Shown: positions 50,939-51,378 of the stretch, in pieces
Position numbering within the stretch: position 1 is the stretch's first letter
How the letters are laid out: each line of letters starts with the position of its first letter
Position numbers and translations under genes: made by a program
The notes under the pieces: generated by a model
What the model was told of the DNA's origin: nothing
The model's database searches: none
What the model saw: the letters and a program-made list of their open reading frames with translations, nothing else
NCBI GenBank assembly: GCA_024413635.1
Contig: JAKSTT010000003.1
Span: 1-51,378, forward strand
Length of the DNA: 51,378 nt
Direction of reading: 5' to 3'
DNA from: Treponemataceae bacterium
Lineage (GTDB): Bacteria; Spirochaetota; Spirochaetia; Treponematales; Treponemataceae

Positions 50939-51378
50939 ATGGCTAATTCATTTGCTTCCTTTCCCGGCTCTATCATTCAGACACAATCTGCAGGCGGTCA
51001 AAAAGTACGCCGGATTCTTGGTATTGACCCTGGACTGGCTTCTACAGGCTGGGGCGTTGTAGAGCAGAAGGGCGGACAGTACCGTCTGGTGGCCTATGGC
51101 TGTATTGAAACCCCGGCTGAAGAAGTACATGGCGTCCGTCTGCAGGCCATTTACCAGCGCATGACCGCCGTTATTGAAGAGTTTCAGCCGGATGAAGCCG
51201 GTATGGAAACCTTATATTTTGCCAAAAATGTAACGTCAGCCATGGCAGTTGCAGAAGCCCGGGGAGTAGTAACCCTGTGCCTTGCCCAGCACTGCATCCC
51301 CCTGGGTGAATACACGCCCAATACCATCAAACAGAGCGTTTCCGGTACGGTAAAGGCAGATAAGAAGATTGTGCAGGA
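50939..51378 (+). CDS. ruvC: Holliday-junction resolvase RuvC (3' partial)
   Basis: About 146 residues are visible before the window ends. RuvC motifs: RILGIDPGLASTGWGVV with the first catalytic Asp (residue 30), METLYFAKN with the catalytic Glu, EARGVV and YTPNTIKQSVSGTVKADKK. The ~24 residues before RILGIDPG are longer than in most RuvC proteins. ATG 50939 is nevertheless the best start, because a good -10 ends 6 nt before it. It resolves Holliday junctions with RuvAB, not in this window. Confidence 0.93.
   Translation, partial: MANSFASFPGSIIQTQSAGGQKVRRILGIDPGLASTGWGVVEQKGGQYRLVAYGCIETPAEEVHGVRLQAIYQRMTAVIEEFQPDEAGMETLYFAKNVTSAMAVAEARGVVTLCLAQHCIPLGEYTPNTIKQSVSGTVKADKKIVQ

Overview
The window looks like a chromosomal segment of a spirochaete, most likely a Treponema (inference from gene content, not from a database search). 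It has the treponemal motility gene order flbD-motA-motB-fliL-fliM-fliY-fliO-fliP-fliQ-fliR-flhB-flhA-flhF-flhG-orf-fliA. It also has many envelope and TPR proteins, GTG and TTG starts placed by Shine-Dalgarno (SD) sites, and a moderate GC content. There is no sign of prophage, insertion sequence, integron or CRISPR. Genes are tightly packed. The only stretch over 300 bases without an intact gene (about 50,538-50,938) holds a frameshifted small gene.

Layout. 1-956: 3' part of an acidic-repeat protein. 959-6,740 (minus): a partner-switching module (HATPase, STAS, GAF-PP2C phosphatase), then a ParB-like protein, a metallophosphoesterase and a TPR protein with an Mrr-like tail. 6,845-9,792 (plus): two TPR proteins. 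9,775-13,241 (minus): xseA-xseB-mutL. 13,391-15,595 (plus): an amino-acid ABC importer. 15,708-17,985 (plus): rpsP-khpA-rimM-trmD-rplS, ended by a strong terminator. 18,121-20,320 (plus): HD-GYP protein, YraN-family protein, a 55-aa ORF and a Zn-ribbon-like protein. 20,398-21,604 (minus): TrpR-like regulator and TatD. 21,674: tRNA-Leu(UAA). 21,815-24,631 (minus): a 938-aa ankyrin lipoprotein, divergent from an OmpA-family protein. 26,208-28,860 (minus): a cobalamin/iron-type ABC importer, divergent from an unknown secreted protein (28,900). 29,815-47,589 (plus): HPt protein, flbD and the motility operon through fliA, followed by fapA and a SwrB-like gene. 47,582-48,706 (minus): a NeuB-like sialic/legionaminic-type acid synthase. 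48,835-51,378: yebC, a GGDEF protein, a broken YcxB-like gene and the start of ruvC.

How it may fit together. The motility operon encodes stator, switch, export gate, placement GTPase/ATPase (FlhF/FlhG) and the flagellar sigma factor FliA. Sequences close to the FliA (sigma-28) consensus TAAA-N15-GCCGATAA lie upstream of motA, flhG, the partner-switching operon, the first TPR gene, the OmpA-family gene and the secreted protein at 28,900. If real, FliA would tie envelope genes and a phosphatase/anti-sigma module to motility. Several other genes have a -10 box only 6-7 nt before the start codon, which suggests leaderless transcripts. These promoter calls were made by eye and are untested.
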